Source: Pannonibacter sp. XCT-53 (GTDB lineage: Bacteria > Pseudomonadota > Alphaproteobacteria > Rhizobiales > Stappiaceae). Taken from it: 64,000 bases of DNA. Positions 1 to 8,737 of the stretch are shown here, one piece after another. Position 1 is the stretch's first letter. Each line of letters begins with the position of its first letter. Made by a program: the position numbers and the translations under genes. The notes below the pieces were generated by a model, which was not told the DNA's origin, did not search any database, and saw nothing but the letters and a program-made list of their open reading frames with translations. The DNA is taken from positions 682,001 to 746,000 of the forward strand of contig NZ_JAABLQ010000001.1 in the NCBI RefSeq assembly GCF_009915765.1. Direction: 5' to 3'.

Positions 1-685
1 TCTCATCCACGGGTTCGCCTCCAACAAGACCGTCAACTGGGCCTATCCGGGGTGGGTCGACCTGCTGCGCAAGGATGGTCGCCGCGTGATCGCGCTGGAC
101 AACCGCGGGCATGGCGACAGCAGCAAGTTCTACGATCCGGCCGACTATGGCGCGCCGATCATGGCCGAGGATGCCCGCCGCCTGCTCGACCATCTCGGTC
201 TCGCCCAGGTCGACCTCATGGGCTATTCGATGGGCGCGCGCATTTCCGCCTTTCTCACCCTGAACCACCCGGAGCGGGTGCGCCGGGTCATCTTCGGCGG
301 TCTCGGCTACGGCATGGTCAGCGGCGTCGGGGACCCCGAGCCGATCGCGCGGGGGCTTGAGGCGGAGAGCCTTGCCGACATTCCCGACCGGACCGGTCGT
401 GCCTTCCGCGCCTTTGCCGAGCAGACCAGGTCTGACCGCCGGGCCCTGGCGGCCTGCATCCGCTCCTCGCGCCAGAAGATCTCGGAAGATGACGTCGCGC
501 GCATTCGCCGCCCCGTGCTGGTTGCCGTGGGCAGCAAGGACGACATTGCCGGATCGCCGGAGGATCTGGCGGCGCTGATCCCGGATGCGCGCGTCCTCGA
601 GATCCCCGGCCGCGACCACATGGTTGCCGTCGGCGACAAGGTCTTCAAGCAAGGGGTCCTCGACTTCCTGGCGGAGGCGGCATGA
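1..685 (+). CDS. Alpha/beta hydrolase, 5' end outside window
   Basis: The open frame runs in from the left edge (first full codon at 2) and ends at TGA 683-685, so the N-terminus is missing. It begins with LIHGF, the oxyanion-hole strand of alpha/beta hydrolases. The nucleophile elbow GYSMGA is followed by a D in VGSKDD and an H in GRDHM, completing a Ser-Asp-His triad. The substrate cannot be read from sequence. The stop overlaps the ATG of the next hydrolase (ATGA), so the two are probably translationally coupled. They are same-fold neighbours, perhaps an old duplication. Confidence 0.85.
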   Translation, partial: LIHGFASNKTVNWAYPGWVDLLRKDGRRVIALDNRGHGDSSKFYDPADYGAPIMAEDARRLLDHLGLAQVDLMGYSMGARISAFLTLNHPERVRRVIFGGLGYGMVSGVGDPEPIARGLEAESLADIPDRTGRAFRAFAEQTRSDRRALAACIRSSRQKISEDDVARIRRPVLVAVGSKDDIAGSPEDLAALIPDARVLEIPGRDHMVAVGDKVFKQGVLDFLAEAA

Positions 686-1560
686 GCGGGCCGGTGCGCT
701 GTTTTGCCGGGGCCGACGGCAACCGGCTGGTGGCCGACCGCTTCGGGTCGGACGGCGCGCCGGTGCTGCTGCTGCATGGCGGAGGCCAGACCCGCCACGC
801 CTGGGCCGGAGCCGGACAGCGCATCGCGGCTGCGGGCCATGTCGCCTATTGCCTTGACCAGCGCGGACACGGGGAAAGCGACTGGGTCGCCTCCGGCCGC
901 TATGCCTTCGGGGATTTCGGCCGCGATCTCGTCGCCGTGGCCGGCCAGATCACGCAGGAACACGGCCGGCCGCCCGTGCTGGTCGGAGCGTCTCTCGGCG
1001 GGCTGGCCGGCATCCTCGCCGAAGGGCACCAGGCTCCGGGCACGCTCGCTGCGCTGGTGCTGGTCGACATCACGCCCCGGGTTGATCTCGACGGGGTGTC
1101 GCGCATCGTCGCCTTCATGTCCGAGCGCATGGAAGACGGGTTTGCCAGCGTCGAGGAGGCGGCAGACGCGATTGCCGCCTATCTGCCGCACAGGCCGCGA
1201 CCCGGGTCGCTCGACGGACTGGCCAAGAACCTCCGGCGGACGCCGGACGGGCGGCTGCGCTGGCACTGGGATCCGAAGTTCATCTCTGCCCGCCATGGCG
1301 ATGGTGATGTGTCCCGCGCCATGGCGGAAGACGAGCTTGTCAGCGCGGCGCGCCGCCTGTCCCTGCCGGTGCTGCTGATCCGTGGTGGCCGGTCGGAGCT
1401 GGTGTCGCTGGCCCATGTCGAGGAGTTCCGGGCCATGGTGCCGCAGGCCCGTTTCGTCGATGTGGAGGCAGCCGGCCACATGGTGGCCGGCGATCGCAAC
1501 GATGTCTTCGGCGAGGCGCTGATCGGCTTCCTGCGGGACCTGTCGCCGGTCCATCCCTGA
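682..1560 (+). CDS. Alpha/beta hydrolase
   Basis: 292 aa, starting at the ATG that overlaps the upstream hydrolase stop. It has the alpha/beta-hydrolase signature in order: LLLHGGGQ oxyanion loop near residue 32, GASLGGLAG nucleophile elbow near residue 100, an acidic residue after the LIRGGRSE strand, and GHMVAG carrying the catalytic His near the C-terminus. No signal peptide, so probably cytosolic. It could act as an esterase, C-C hydrolase or lactonase; nothing nearby fixes the substrate. Confidence 0.85.
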   Translation: MSGPVRCFAGADGNRLVADRFGSDGAPVLLLHGGGQTRHAWAGAGQRIAAAGHVAYCLDQRGHGESDWVASGRYAFGDFGRDLVAVAGQITQEHGRPPVLVGASLGGLAGILAEGHQAPGTLAALVLVDITPRVDLDGVSRIVAFMSERMEDGFASVEEAADAIAAYLPHRPRPGSLDGLAKNLRRTPDGRLRWHWDPKFISARHGDGDVSRAMAEDELVSAARRLSLPVLLIRGGRSELVSLAHVEEFRAMVPQARFVDVEAAGHMVAGDRNDVFGEALIGFLRDLSPVHP

Positions 1561-1752
1561 AGCCCCAGTCCCTTCTTGCCGTCCCTTCGGCAGTCCCCTC
1601 AGTGCCCTGGCGGGGCCGGCGCATCAAGGTCCGCGCCGGCTTGACAGACAGAATCACCTGCTTGCCGCACTGATTCAGAAACTCTGGGAAAAGTCTGACA
1701 ATTCAATTCGTTGCCGTCGTTTCCTTGCATCTGTTCAAGTTCTGATTCAGAA

Positions 1753-2541
1753 TCAGCTGCCGATGAAGTCCGGTGTGCGCTTGGCCAGGAAAGCGCTTCG
1801 GCCCTCGGCAAAATCGCGGCTGTCAAAACAGCGTTCGGCGGCAGCCTCTGCGGCCGCCAGATCGCCGTTCGTCAGGGCGGCCAGCGCGGCCTTGGTGGCG
1901 GCGATGGTGAGCGGGGCGTTGGCGGCAACCGTGCCGGCCAGCTCGCGGACGGCGGTCTCCAGCGCGTCGGCCGGAACCAGGCGGTCCAGCAGGCCGATGC
2001 GATGCGCTTCCTCGGCCGAAACGCGCCGGGCGGTGAAGACCAGGTCGCGGGCCCGGGCGGGCCCCGTCAGGGCGACGATGTCGGCCAGCGCGGTCGGGGG
2101 ATAGGCGAGGCCCAGGCGCGCGGCCGGGATGCCGAAGCTGCTGCCCTGTGCCGCGACACGCAGGTCCGCTGCCGCGGCGAGTCCCAGTCCGCCGCCAAGG
2201 CAGTGGCCCCGGATCATGGCGATGGTCGGCTTGGGCGTGGCGCGCAGGGCGTCGAAGGCCGCCACGTTCACGGCCTCGTAGGTGCGCGCGTCGCGGGCAT
2301 TGCCCCGCAGGGTCTCGAACTCGGAGATGTCCGCCCCGGCGACGAAGGTCTCCTCGCCCGCTCCGCGCAGCACGATGACGCGCACCGCCGGATCCGCGGT
2401 CAGGCGGGCAACGGCCTCCGGCACGGCCTGCCACATGGCCAGCGACAGGGCGTTGCGCCGGTCGGGATTGTCGATGACGAGCCAGCCGATCTCGCCCTCG
2501 ACGTGGCAACGGATCTGGCCGGGCGAATGATCTTGCTGCAT
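1753..2541 (-). CDS. Enoyl-CoA hydratase/isomerase family protein
   Basis: 262 aa crotonase-fold protein. The N-terminal strand (WLVIDNPDRRNALS) and the oxyanion loop GADISEFE are typical, as is GHCLGGGLGLAAAADLR. ATG at 2541 is preceded by AGGACCC. In classical hydratases two glutamates do acid-base catalysis; here the aligned positions read G (GGGLGLA) and A (GIPAARLGL). It may therefore be an isomerase, dehalogenase- or lyase-type crotonase, or act on an unusual CoA ester. It stands alone, convergent with the upstream hydrolases and divergent from cysE. Confidence 0.85.
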   Translation of the reverse strand: MQQDHSPGQIRCHVEGEIGWLVIDNPDRRNALSLAMWQAVPEAVARLTADPAVRVIVLRGAGEETFVAGADISEFETLRGNARDARTYEAVNVAAFDALRATPKPTIAMIRGHCLGGGLGLAAAADLRVAAQGSSFGIPAARLGLAYPPTALADIVALTGPARARDLVFTARRVSAEEAHRIGLLDRLVPADALETAVRELAGTVAANAPLTIAATKAALAALTNGDLAAAEAAAERCFDSRDFAEGRSAFLAKRTPDFIGS

Positions 2542-2741
2542 GGGAAGGGTCCTGCGGTCTCAGGCGGGTTGCGGGGCGACGGCGAGCCGTGTCCGGCACT
2601 CTTGTCAAAACTGCGCCGGCGGTTAAGTGGACCGGAACCTTGTTGGTGTTCAAGACGGCCAATGGTATGGCGCTGCCCCGCCTTGTGCTAGACTGGCGCC
2701 AACGGCGGCCTGCACCGGTGGGCCCGCAAAGGAGACAAGCC

Positions 2742-3575
2742 ATGGTGACTACCCCTGTCCGGCAGACGGCCGGAGCCATCGCCCTGCACGATCCGGTCTG
2801 GCAGCAGCTGCGCGATGAGGCAGGGAAGATGGTGCTGGATGAGCCGGCGCTGTCGTCTTTCGTCTACGAGACGGTGCTGAACCACCAGCGCCTCGAGGAT
2901 GCCGTCATCCATCGCCTCGGTGACAGGCTCGGCCGCGATGTCGTCTCTGCCTCGCTGATCCGCCAGACCTACCAGGAGGCGCTGCTGAGCGAGCCGGACC
3001 TGGGAGAGATCTTCCGCGTCGACATCATGGCCGTGTTCGACCGGGACCCGGCCTGCAACCGGCTGCTGGAACCGGTCCTCTACTTCAAGGGCTTCCACGC
3101 GCTGCAGACCCATCGTCTGGCCAACTGGCTGTGGCGGCAGGGACGCGGCGACTTTGCGCTCTATCTGCAGAGCCGGTCGTCGGAAGTCTTCCAGGTCGAC
3201 ATTCATCCGGCCGTGCCGGTGGGGCGCGGCATCTTCATCGACCATGCCACCGGGCTTGTCGTCGGCTCGACGGCCGTGATCGAGGACGATGTCTCCATCC
3301 TGCAGGGCGTGACCCTTGGTGGCACCGGCAAGGACCAGGGCGACCGTCATCCCAAGATCCGCAAGGGCGTGCTGATCGGTGCCGGGGCCAAGATCCTCGG
3401 CAATCTGGAGATCGGACGCTGCTCGCGCATCGCCGCCGGGTCGGTCGTGCTGCAGGACGTGCCGTGCAACACCACGGTCGCCGGCGTGCCGGCGCGGGTG
3501 GTGGGGCAGGCGGGCTGCGCCGAACCGGCCCGCTCGATGGACCAGATCATTGCCGACAAGGAACAGGCGGGCTGA
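2742..3575 (+). CDS. cysE: Serine O-acetyltransferase
   Basis: 277 aa. Transfers acetyl from acetyl-CoA to L-serine, giving O-acetylserine for cysteine synthesis in the cytosol. The helical N-terminal domain is followed by a left-handed beta-helix of hexapeptide repeats (about residues 155-255). VDIHPA (D153) and IDHATG (H168) are the catalytic Asp/His motifs, and GVTLGGTGK is the CoA-site loop. The start at ATG 2742 is chosen over an in-frame upstream codon (2589) because GGAG lies 8-11 bases before it and the protein then has normal CysE length. The DUF3126 gene follows, as is common in Rhizobiales. Confidence 0.96.
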   Translation: MVTTPVRQTAGAIALHDPVWQQLRDEAGKMVLDEPALSSFVYETVLNHQRLEDAVIHRLGDRLGRDVVSASLIRQTYQEALLSEPDLGEIFRVDIMAVFDRDPACNRLLEPVLYFKGFHALQTHRLANWLWRQGRGDFALYLQSRSSEVFQVDIHPAVPVGRGIFIDHATGLVVGSTAVIEDDVSILQGVTLGGTGKDQGDRHPKIRKGVLIGAGAKILGNLEIGRCSRIAAGSVVLQDVPCNTTVAGVPARVVGQAGCAEPARSMDQIIADKEQAG

Positions 3576-3646
3576 ACGGCCTCAGCAAGTCCTGCCGCCC
3601 GTCGGCCGAAGCGGGTCCCAGAAGTGGGTCCCCGGAGTGGCGGCCT

Positions 3647-3730
3647 GACGTGGGCCGCCTGACCTGGGCCGCCTGACCTGGGCCGCCTGACCTGGGCCGC
3701 CTGACGTGGGCAGCCTGACTTGGGCCGCCT
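3647..3730. repeat. 14-bp tandem repeat, six copies
   Basis: Six head-to-tail copies of GACCTGGGCCGCCT with one or two changes per copy; partial units flank the array. It lies in the gap between cysE and the DUF3126 gene and encodes nothing evident. It belongs to a set of GC-rich minisatellites scattered in this window. Confidence 0.9.
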
Positions 3731-3948
3731 GACGCGGCCCTCCGCACGTGGCGGGGGCGCAGGATCACGGGGATAGCCGAACTGCGCGGTTGGCTGTCCT
3801 TCGGGTTCGTGTAGGGTCGCGCGCGGATTTGACAGGAGCCTCGCCAGCTGTCACACGGCCCGCATCCGGGCCGGTCAAGCGGCCGCGGCTCCCGTCAGGG
3901 GCCACAGATCATCGGGCACCGCCTTTTGGCCCGACAAGGAGCGACAAC

Positions 3949-4170
3949 GTGAAATCCGACGAAATCAAGAAGATCGAGGCGTATCTGCGCCGCAAGTTCA
4001 ACCTGCCGGCCATCAAGGTCCAGGCGCGTCCGCGCAAGGATGACTCGGCCGAGGTCTTCATCGGCGATGAGTTCATCGGGGTCGTGTTCCGCGACGACGA
4101 GGACGATGAGCTGAGCTGGAACTTCCAGATGGCCATCCTCGAGATGGACCTGGAAGAAGACGAGGACTGA
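3949..4170 (+). CDS. DUF3126 family protein
   Basis: 73 aa, strongly acidic at the C-terminus (LEEDED). The start is GTG at 3949 with AAGGA 9-13 bases upstream; the protein then begins MKSDEIKKIEAYLRRKF, the usual start of this family. It is a small soluble protein found beside cysE in many Rhizobiales; function unknown. The conserved body (IKVQARPRKDDSAEVFIGDE) looks like a compact alpha/beta fold. No alternative assignment is apparent. Confidence 0.85.
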   Translation: MKSDEIKKIEAYLRRKFNLPAIKVQARPRKDDSAEVFIGDEFIGVVFRDDEDDELSWNFQMAILEMDLEEDED

Positions 4171-4240
4171 GACCTGCAGGGACGGGGCCGTCGGGTCCCC
4201 TCCGCACGGGCAGACTGCCGGCCTGCGGGCCAGCTCCGGA

Positions 4241-4275
4241 CCCCGGCCCCGGACCCCGCCCCAGGCCGGGGTTTT
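4241..4275 (+). terminator. Rho-independent terminator after the DUF3126 gene
   Basis: CCCCGGCC (4241-4248) pairs with GGCCGGGG (4264-4271) and is followed by TTTT. It lies between two convergent genes. Confidence 0.7.
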
Positions 4276-4300
4276 GCATGTCTTCTGCCGGGAAGGGCTG

Positions 4301-4987
4301 TCAGTCGAGCCGCATCGCCGAGATGCGGTCGATGATGCGGCGGTCCATGCGTCCCCAGTTCGCCAGCGCGCTGCGCTGGAAGCGGTAGCTGACGACCAGG
4401 TCCGGTGCCAGCCGGAAGTCGCGGAAGCAGCGGGCCACGCCCTGCTCGGGCGTCTGGCAGCGCGCAATGAAGCCGTCGCGCTCGCTGGCCTCGAACACGA
4501 TCACGTCGTTGCCGGCGCCGGCACGGCCGGACATGTCGATCAGCGACAGGCCCGCCGGGCCGCGGAACTCGTGCGCGCCGGCAAGGCGCCGGTAGACGCT
4601 GTCGAGCCGCTCGCCCAGCGTTTCCACCTGGCGCGAGGCGATCAGGTCGAGCGTGATCAGGGTTTCCGCGTCCGGTGTGCCGCCCGCGTAGCCGGCAAGC
4701 GCAGGCCAGGTCATTTCCAGCACCAGCCGGTCCTGCTGCAGGTCGGGATTGCGCTGCTCCGCCCGCGGCACCATGTTGGCAGGCACCAGGAACCGGTGTT
4801 CGCCCACCTGCAGGGCCAGCGGATAGGGGCTGGAGGTGCGCGTGTCGCCCGCGCTGGCGAGCGCGATCCAGCCGCTGGCGACATGGACGATGTAGGCGGC
4901 CGCCAGCAGGGCCAGCAGGCCCGTCATGGCCAGGAAATGCAGGGGATTGCAGCCGGTTGGCCGGGGCAGTGCGGTCGGCAGCATCAT
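4301..4987 (-). CDS. Membrane-anchored protein of unknown function
   Basis: 228 aa from ATG 4987, which has a GGGGGGA Shine-Dalgarno; an in-frame ATG at 5035 would add 16 Arg-rich residues and lacks an obvious site. One hydrophobic segment near the N-terminus (LAMTGLLALLAAAYIVHVA) is probably a signal anchor, leaving the rest outside the cytoplasm. Two cysteines (CQT...RCF) about 10 residues apart could form a disulfide. I recognise no domain. It is convergent with the DUF3126 gene and shares its terminator region. Confidence 0.75.
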   Translation of the reverse strand: MMLPTALPRPTGCNPLHFLAMTGLLALLAAAYIVHVASGWIALASAGDTRTSSPYPLALQVGEHRFLVPANMVPRAEQRNPDLQQDRLVLEMTWPALAGYAGGTPDAETLITLDLIASRQVETLGERLDSVYRRLAGAHEFRGPAGLSLIDMSGRAGAGNDVIVFEASERDGFIARCQTPEQGVARCFRDFRLAPDLVVSYRFQRSALANWGRMDRRIIDRISAMRLD

Positions 4988-5185
4988 CCGGTCCCCCCGC
5001 GCACGGGAGCGCCTGTGCCGCAACGGGCGTGCCAATGCGAGACAGACGTTTCAGGACGGGATGCCCGGGCCGGGCCGCATTTAAGCATTCGTTAGGGTTT
5101 CTATTCGGTTAAGCGTTCCGACAGAATCGGCACGACGATTGCACTTGACCCCTCGAACTCGTTCCGGCAGCTTCTGCCTCAATGG

Positions 5186-5201
5186 TTAACAGGGGGTTAA
5201 C
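5186..5201. promoter_or_regulatory. Candidate CtrA box
   Basis: Exact TTAA-N7-TTAAC, the full CtrA recognition pattern of alphaproteobacteria, ending two bases before the GTG start of the following gene. At this position bound protein would block transcription or initiation, unless the promoter lies well upstream. Confidence 0.4.
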
Positions 5202-5203
5202 GC

Positions 5204-5530
5204 GTGTTTTTCGAGCTTATTCTGGCTGTCTATATGGGCTGCGCCGGTTTTGTCGCCGCCGGCGTCATTGGCAGTTTCTACCAGCTCGTGACCAACCGTC
5301 CGCCCCGTTTCCAGGTCAGCCTCGAATCGGCCGTCGGCACCGTCGGCTCGTTCCTGATGTGCGCCTTCGCCGGCCCCTTCATCATCATGCGCAACGCCAT
5401 CCGGGGCCGTCGCATCGAGAACCGGCCGATCGGCTGGCTCGTTGCCTCGTCCACCATTGCGGGCATGTGGAGCGTCTGCTCGGGCCTCGTGATGATGCGG
5501 CTCGTGATCGGGCTCGCCCCCGGGCTCTGA
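5204..5530 (+). CDS. Small conserved membrane protein
   Basis: 108 aa, GTG start with AGGGGG upstream. Three hydrophobic stretches are visible (about residues 3-27, 42-63 and 78-104), joined by short basic loops ([13 protein letters not shown]), so it is an inner-membrane protein. It looks like a conserved Rhizobiales family without assigned function (possibly DUF6949; not certain). The gamma-carbonic anhydrase-like gene follows after 25 bases and may be co-transcribed. Confidence 0.75.
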   Translation: MFFELILAVYMGCAGFVAAGVIGSFYQLVTNRPPRFQVSLESAVGTVGSFLMCAFAGPFIIMRNAIRGRRIENRPIGWLVASSTIAGMWSVCSGLVMMRLVIGLAPGL

Positions 5531-5555
5531 CGGGTCGAAGGGAAGGGAGGACCCA

Positions 5556-6083
5556 ATGCCACTCTATGCAATCGACGGCATCCGGCCCGTGCTGCCGGAC
5601 AGCGGCGAGGCCTGGGTCGCGCCGGACGCGCAGCTGATCGGACGCATCCGCCTCGAGGAGGAGGCAAGCGTCTGGTTCGGCGCGGTGTTGCGCGGCGACA
5701 ACGAGCTGATCCTGGTCGGGGCCCGGTCCAATGTGCAGGACGGGGCGGTGCTGCACACCGACCTCGGCTATCCGCTGACCATCGGGGCGGACTGCACCAT
5801 CGGTCACAAGGCGATCCTGCATGGCTGCACCATCGGCGACAACACGCTGATCGGCATGGGGGCGACGATCCTCAACGGGGCCCGCATCGGTCGCAACTGC
5901 ATCATTGGCGCCAATGCGCTGGTGGCCGAAGGCAAGGACATCCCGGACAATTCGCTTGTCGTCGGCATGCCGGGGCGGATCGTGCGCAGCCTCGATGCGG
6001 AGGCCGCTGTCCGCAACACCCGCTCGGCCGAAGGCTATGTGCGCAACTGGCGCCGCTATCGCGCGGGGCTGGAGATGCTGTGA
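5556..6083 (+). CDS. Gamma-carbonic anhydrase-like hexapeptide protein
   Basis: 175 aa left-handed beta-helix protein. H67 (LHTD), H84 (GHKA) and H89 (LHGC) match the three zinc-ligand histidines of the gamma-CA family, including the five-residue spacing of the last two. The C-terminal helix ([14 protein letters not shown]) is typical. GGGAAGGAGG precedes the ATG. Family members are trimeric; many bacterial ones have no proven carbonic anhydrase activity, so the call is at family level. Confidence 0.9.
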   Translation: MPLYAIDGIRPVLPDSGEAWVAPDAQLIGRIRLEEEASVWFGAVLRGDNELILVGARSNVQDGAVLHTDLGYPLTIGADCTIGHKAILHGCTIGDNTLIGMGATILNGARIGRNCIIGANALVAEGKDIPDNSLVVGMPGRIVRSLDAEAAVRNTRSAEGYVRNWRRYRAGLEML

Positions 6084-6142
6084 GGTCTGTCCCGCGCGGC
6101 CGCGCGGGAGAGCAGGACCCGTTGCTGCCGCCTGAAAAAGGC

Positions 6143-6174
6143 GGGAGCCGGCTTGCGGGGGCAAGCCGGCTCCC
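6143..6174. terminator. Perfect 14-bp hairpin between convergent genes
   Basis: GGGAGCCGGCTTGC, loop GGGG, then the exact reverse complement. No clear U tract on either side. It probably terminates or protects both the gamma-CA-like transcript and the opposing BTLCP transcript. Confidence 0.6.
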
Positions 6175-6247
6175 ACGACCCGGTCGTGGTAGGGATGGGG
6201 AGGGTGGGGACGCGACCGGGCCGGACTGCGTCAGGTCTCCCTGAAGG

Positions 6248-6865
6248 TTACTTCCCGATACTGGCCACCGTGGTGACGCGGGTGTCGGAAATGGCCGTCC
6301 ACTGGGACGGATCTGTCGTCGACTGCCGCTTCACATAGCGGTACGGCGTCGAATACCATGGCAGGACAGCCTCGATCTGGTTGTCCAGGATGACGTCTCC
6401 CTGGTCCGTCCTCACCGTGAGCACCGCGTGGCCCTCGTTGTTGAGGTCCTTGACGACGGTGATCAGCAGGGCGCTTGCCGGCCATCCGGCCGCTGCAAGG
6501 ACGCGCTGCTTCTCCAGCACATATTCCTCGCAGTCGCCTGCTCCCGCGGTCGGGTAGGTCCAGTATTCCACCTGTCCGAACAGCACCTTGTCTGTCACCG
6601 GACGGATCGACTTGTTGACGGTGTCGTTGACCTGCAGCAGCTCGTTCCAGCGCTGTTCGGACAGTTTCACCACCACCGGCTTCTGTGTGCCCCCGGTGCA
6701 GGCACCCGGGTTTTCGCTGCAGAAGGTCTGGTGACCCACGGGTGCAGACGCCACACCGGACATGGCCATGAAGCGGCCTGGATTTGCGGATGCAGACGAT
6801 GCCATCATCACGGTCGAGAGGCAGGTCGCTGCAAGAACAAGTTTGAACTTCGGTTTCGAACTCAT
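6248..6865 (-). CDS. Transglutaminase-like cysteine protease (BTLCP)
   Basis: 205 aa, with an N-terminal signal peptide (hydrophobic core LVLAATCLSTVMMA, cleavage probably after SASA), so periplasmic or secreted. The papain-like triad is visible: C112 in GDCEEY, H146 in EGHAVL and D161 in ILDNQ. The length fits the bacterial transglutaminase-like cysteine proteinase family. In other bacteria such proteins (LapG type) cleave adhesins under c-di-GMP control, but this belongs to the broader Rhizobiales branch and no LapD partner is adjacent. Strong GGGAGGG ribosome site. Confidence 0.9.
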   Translation of the reverse strand: MSSKPKFKLVLAATCLSTVMMASSASANPGRFMAMSGVASAPVGHQTFCSENPGACTGGTQKPVVVKLSEQRWNELLQVNDTVNKSIRPVTDKVLFGQVEYWTYPTAGAGDCEEYVLEKQRVLAAAGWPASALLITVVKDLNNEGHAVLTVRTDQGDVILDNQIEAVLPWYSTPYRYVKRQSTTDPSQWTAISDTRVTTVASIGK

Positions 6866-7284
6866 GTTGTCGCCCTCCCCAAGGCTGAAAACAACATGAC
6901 AGTCCGATTTTTACTTGGTTATAAGTCGCGCGGTCAGAGTTTCTGTAATTTCTATTTGTAATTTACATGAGTTTTATTTGAATTTGATTCAATGTCGCTT
7001 CAAGTTGTCGGCTCTTTTGAGTCAAATTTTATCGACCTTCTGCCAAGCGGCTGACGCGCCATGTCTTTCGGCCTCTCAAGGGGGCTGGTCGCCGGTCGCG
7101 GCCGTGCCTGCCGGGCGGCGCCGGGCCGGCGGAAAAGGGTCGAAAAGGCCATTAGGGTTGCGGAAACCATCCGCGCAAGTCCGGGATTTTTTGCCGGATT
7201 CCCTGCTGCTGCGGGGTCGCCTGCGCCCGTCGAGAGGGGACGGGCGGTGCAGGACACCCGGAACCGGAGCGCAAACAGGAAGAA
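6866..7284. other. AT-rich intergenic region
   Basis: No gene is supported here. Roughly 6890-7040 is much richer in A/T than the surroundings and probably holds the promoter of the BTLCP gene reading left. The long + frames that cross it lack ribosome sites and family resemblance. Confidence 0.5.
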
Positions 7285-7308
7285 GGCGGCCCGGGAAACC
7301 CGGCCGCC
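7285..7308 (-). terminator. Terminator after the PilZ gene
   Basis: GGCGG/CCGCC and CCGGG/CCCGG arms with one bulged base and an AAA loop, followed on the minus strand by TTCTTCCTG. It lies about 50 bases past the PilZ gene stop. Confidence 0.6.
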
Positions 7309-7355
7309 GCGTGCAGGGGCTGCGAGATGTCAGGCAAGCCCGCGCGGGGCTGGCG

Positions 7356-8000
7356 TCAGCCGGCCGGGGTCGTGTCTTCCCCGGAAATGTGCTGCTCAAG
7401 CAGCGCGCGGTTCTGGATCACGGCGAATTCCACCGCGATTCCGTCCTCCAGATGGCGGACGACGCGGGCGCGCATCTTGCCCATGCCGAGTTCCGTGCCG
7501 ATGGGCGGCCGCGCGGGGCAGGACAGGGCAGCACCCGACAGGGACACGTCGAGGATCCGGCACATGTAGGCGGTGCCGTCGGGCAGCACGATCCGGGTGA
7601 CCGGGTTCTTCGGCACGAAGCGTTCGTGGCGGCGGTCTTCCGGCAGGTTCAGCTCGTGCCGGTTGGCAAGCCAGGTCAGGACCGAGGCGAGCTTGTCGCG
7701 GCGGCGGGGCGTGGCGTTCAGCTCGACGGCGAATCCGCCCTCGATCTCCCGTGCGATCCGCCCTTCCACCCGGCCAATATGGTCGAGATAGGCGACGATC
7801 TTCTCGCCGACACGACCGGCAACCGGCGTGATCATGGCCATGCCGCCGGGCGACATGTTGATCACCTGACAGGGATACTCCTGACGGTTCTCCAGCATGA
7901 AGCGGCCAAGGATGTTCACCCGGACCCGCTGGTGACGGCGTCGGTCGGTGCCCTTGTTGGCAAGAGAGATCGACAGTTTCGCTGCCTGCGCGGGCGCCAT
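7356..8000 (-). CDS. Tandem PilZ-domain protein
   Basis: 214 aa with two PilZ-like units. The first has RRRHQRVRV (about residues 20-28) and NMSPGGM; the second has RRHERFVP (about 122-129) and DVSLSGAAL. RxxxR plus (D/N)xSxxG is the c-di-GMP binding signature, so it is probably a cytosolic c-di-GMP sensor. No enzymatic domain is attached. It is next to the PAS_5 gene on the same strand but 98 bases away, so it may have its own promoter. Confidence 0.9.
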   Translation of the reverse strand: MAPAQAAKLSISLANKGTDRRRHQRVRVNILGRFMLENRQEYPCQVINMSPGGMAMITPVAGRVGEKIVAYLDHIGRVEGRIAREIEGGFAVELNATPRRRDKLASVLTWLANRHELNLPEDRRHERFVPKNPVTRIVLPDGTAYMCRILDVSLSGAALSCPARPPIGTELGMGKMRARVVRHLEDGIAVEFAVIQNRALLEQHISGEDTTPAG

Positions 8001-8098
8001 GGGGTCCCTGGTCCTCTTCCCGGCACCCGCACATGCGGATGCCGCACCGGCAACGTTAGGCAGGGAGGGTTAACATCCGGTGATTTCACGACACCGGA

Positions 8099-8737
8099 TC
8101 AGGATTTCCCGCCGTCGATCACCGTCAGGTGGCGGACCTGCCGTGCCGCTCCCAGCAGCGCGGGCGGTACGGCCGGGGTGTGGCGCGGCAGCGTCGGCAC
8201 GGAGCTGCGGCCCTCGCCGCCATTGAGCAGGAACGACGGCCGCTCGTCCGGCCAGATGAGCCGCAGGCTGGAAATCGACTGGCTCAGGATCGGATGCAGG
8301 CCAAGCCAGTAGGGGCGCTCGAAATAGGCGCAGGCTCCCAGGATGCGGCTGCGACCTTCGCCCGGAACCTGCAGCGGCAGCAGCAGCATTTCCATCTTCA
8401 GCACGTGGCTGCGCTCCGTGTGCCCGTCGATGCCCAGCACCGCCGCTGCCGCGTCATCGGTGATGGCAGCCAGCATCGTTGCCATCGCCTCGCGGTCCTT
8501 GTCGCCCCAGCCGCGCAGGAAATTGCGGCCCTTCAGCTCGCGGCAATGGGTCGAGCACAGGCGGGTGCCGGCGAGGCGGTAGCGATAGGTGTCCTTGTCG
8601 ACGGCCTCGAGGATGAAGGTGTCGCCCAGCAGCGTGCGGATCCGGCCCGGATCGATCTCCGACCGGTTCGGCGCCGTCCGCGAGCCGCGCAGCTCGTCCC
8701 AGTACTGGTACAGGGTGCGATTGATGGCGTGCTTCAT
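8099..8737 (-). CDS. PAS_5 family protein
   Basis: 212 aa. The N-terminal two-thirds (LYQYWDELRG, PNRSEIDPGRIRTLLGDTFIL, YRYRLAGTRLCSTHCRELKGR) matches the PAS_5 family common in alphaproteobacteria. Family members are single-domain, presumably sensory, with unknown ligand. AGGGGATC precedes ATG 8737. The C-terminal 50 residues look disordered. It may respond to redox or a small molecule; two nearby cysteines/His (CSTHC) are notable but unproven. Confidence 0.85.
   Translation of the reverse strand: MKHAINRTLYQYWDELRGSRTAPNRSEIDPGRIRTLLGDTFILEAVDKDTYRYRLAGTRLCSTHCRELKGRNFLRGWGDKDREAMATMLAAITDDAAAAVLGIDGHTERSHVLKMEMLLLPLQVPGEGRSRILGACAYFERPYWLGLHPILSQSISSLRLIWPDERPSFLLNGGEGRSSVPTLPRHTPAVPPALLGAARQVRHLTVIDGGKS

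Noticed and set aside
6915..8312. 465-aa + frame across the AT-rich gap and PilZ gene
   Set aside because: It overlaps a convincing tandem PilZ gene on the other strand and has no recognisable domain.
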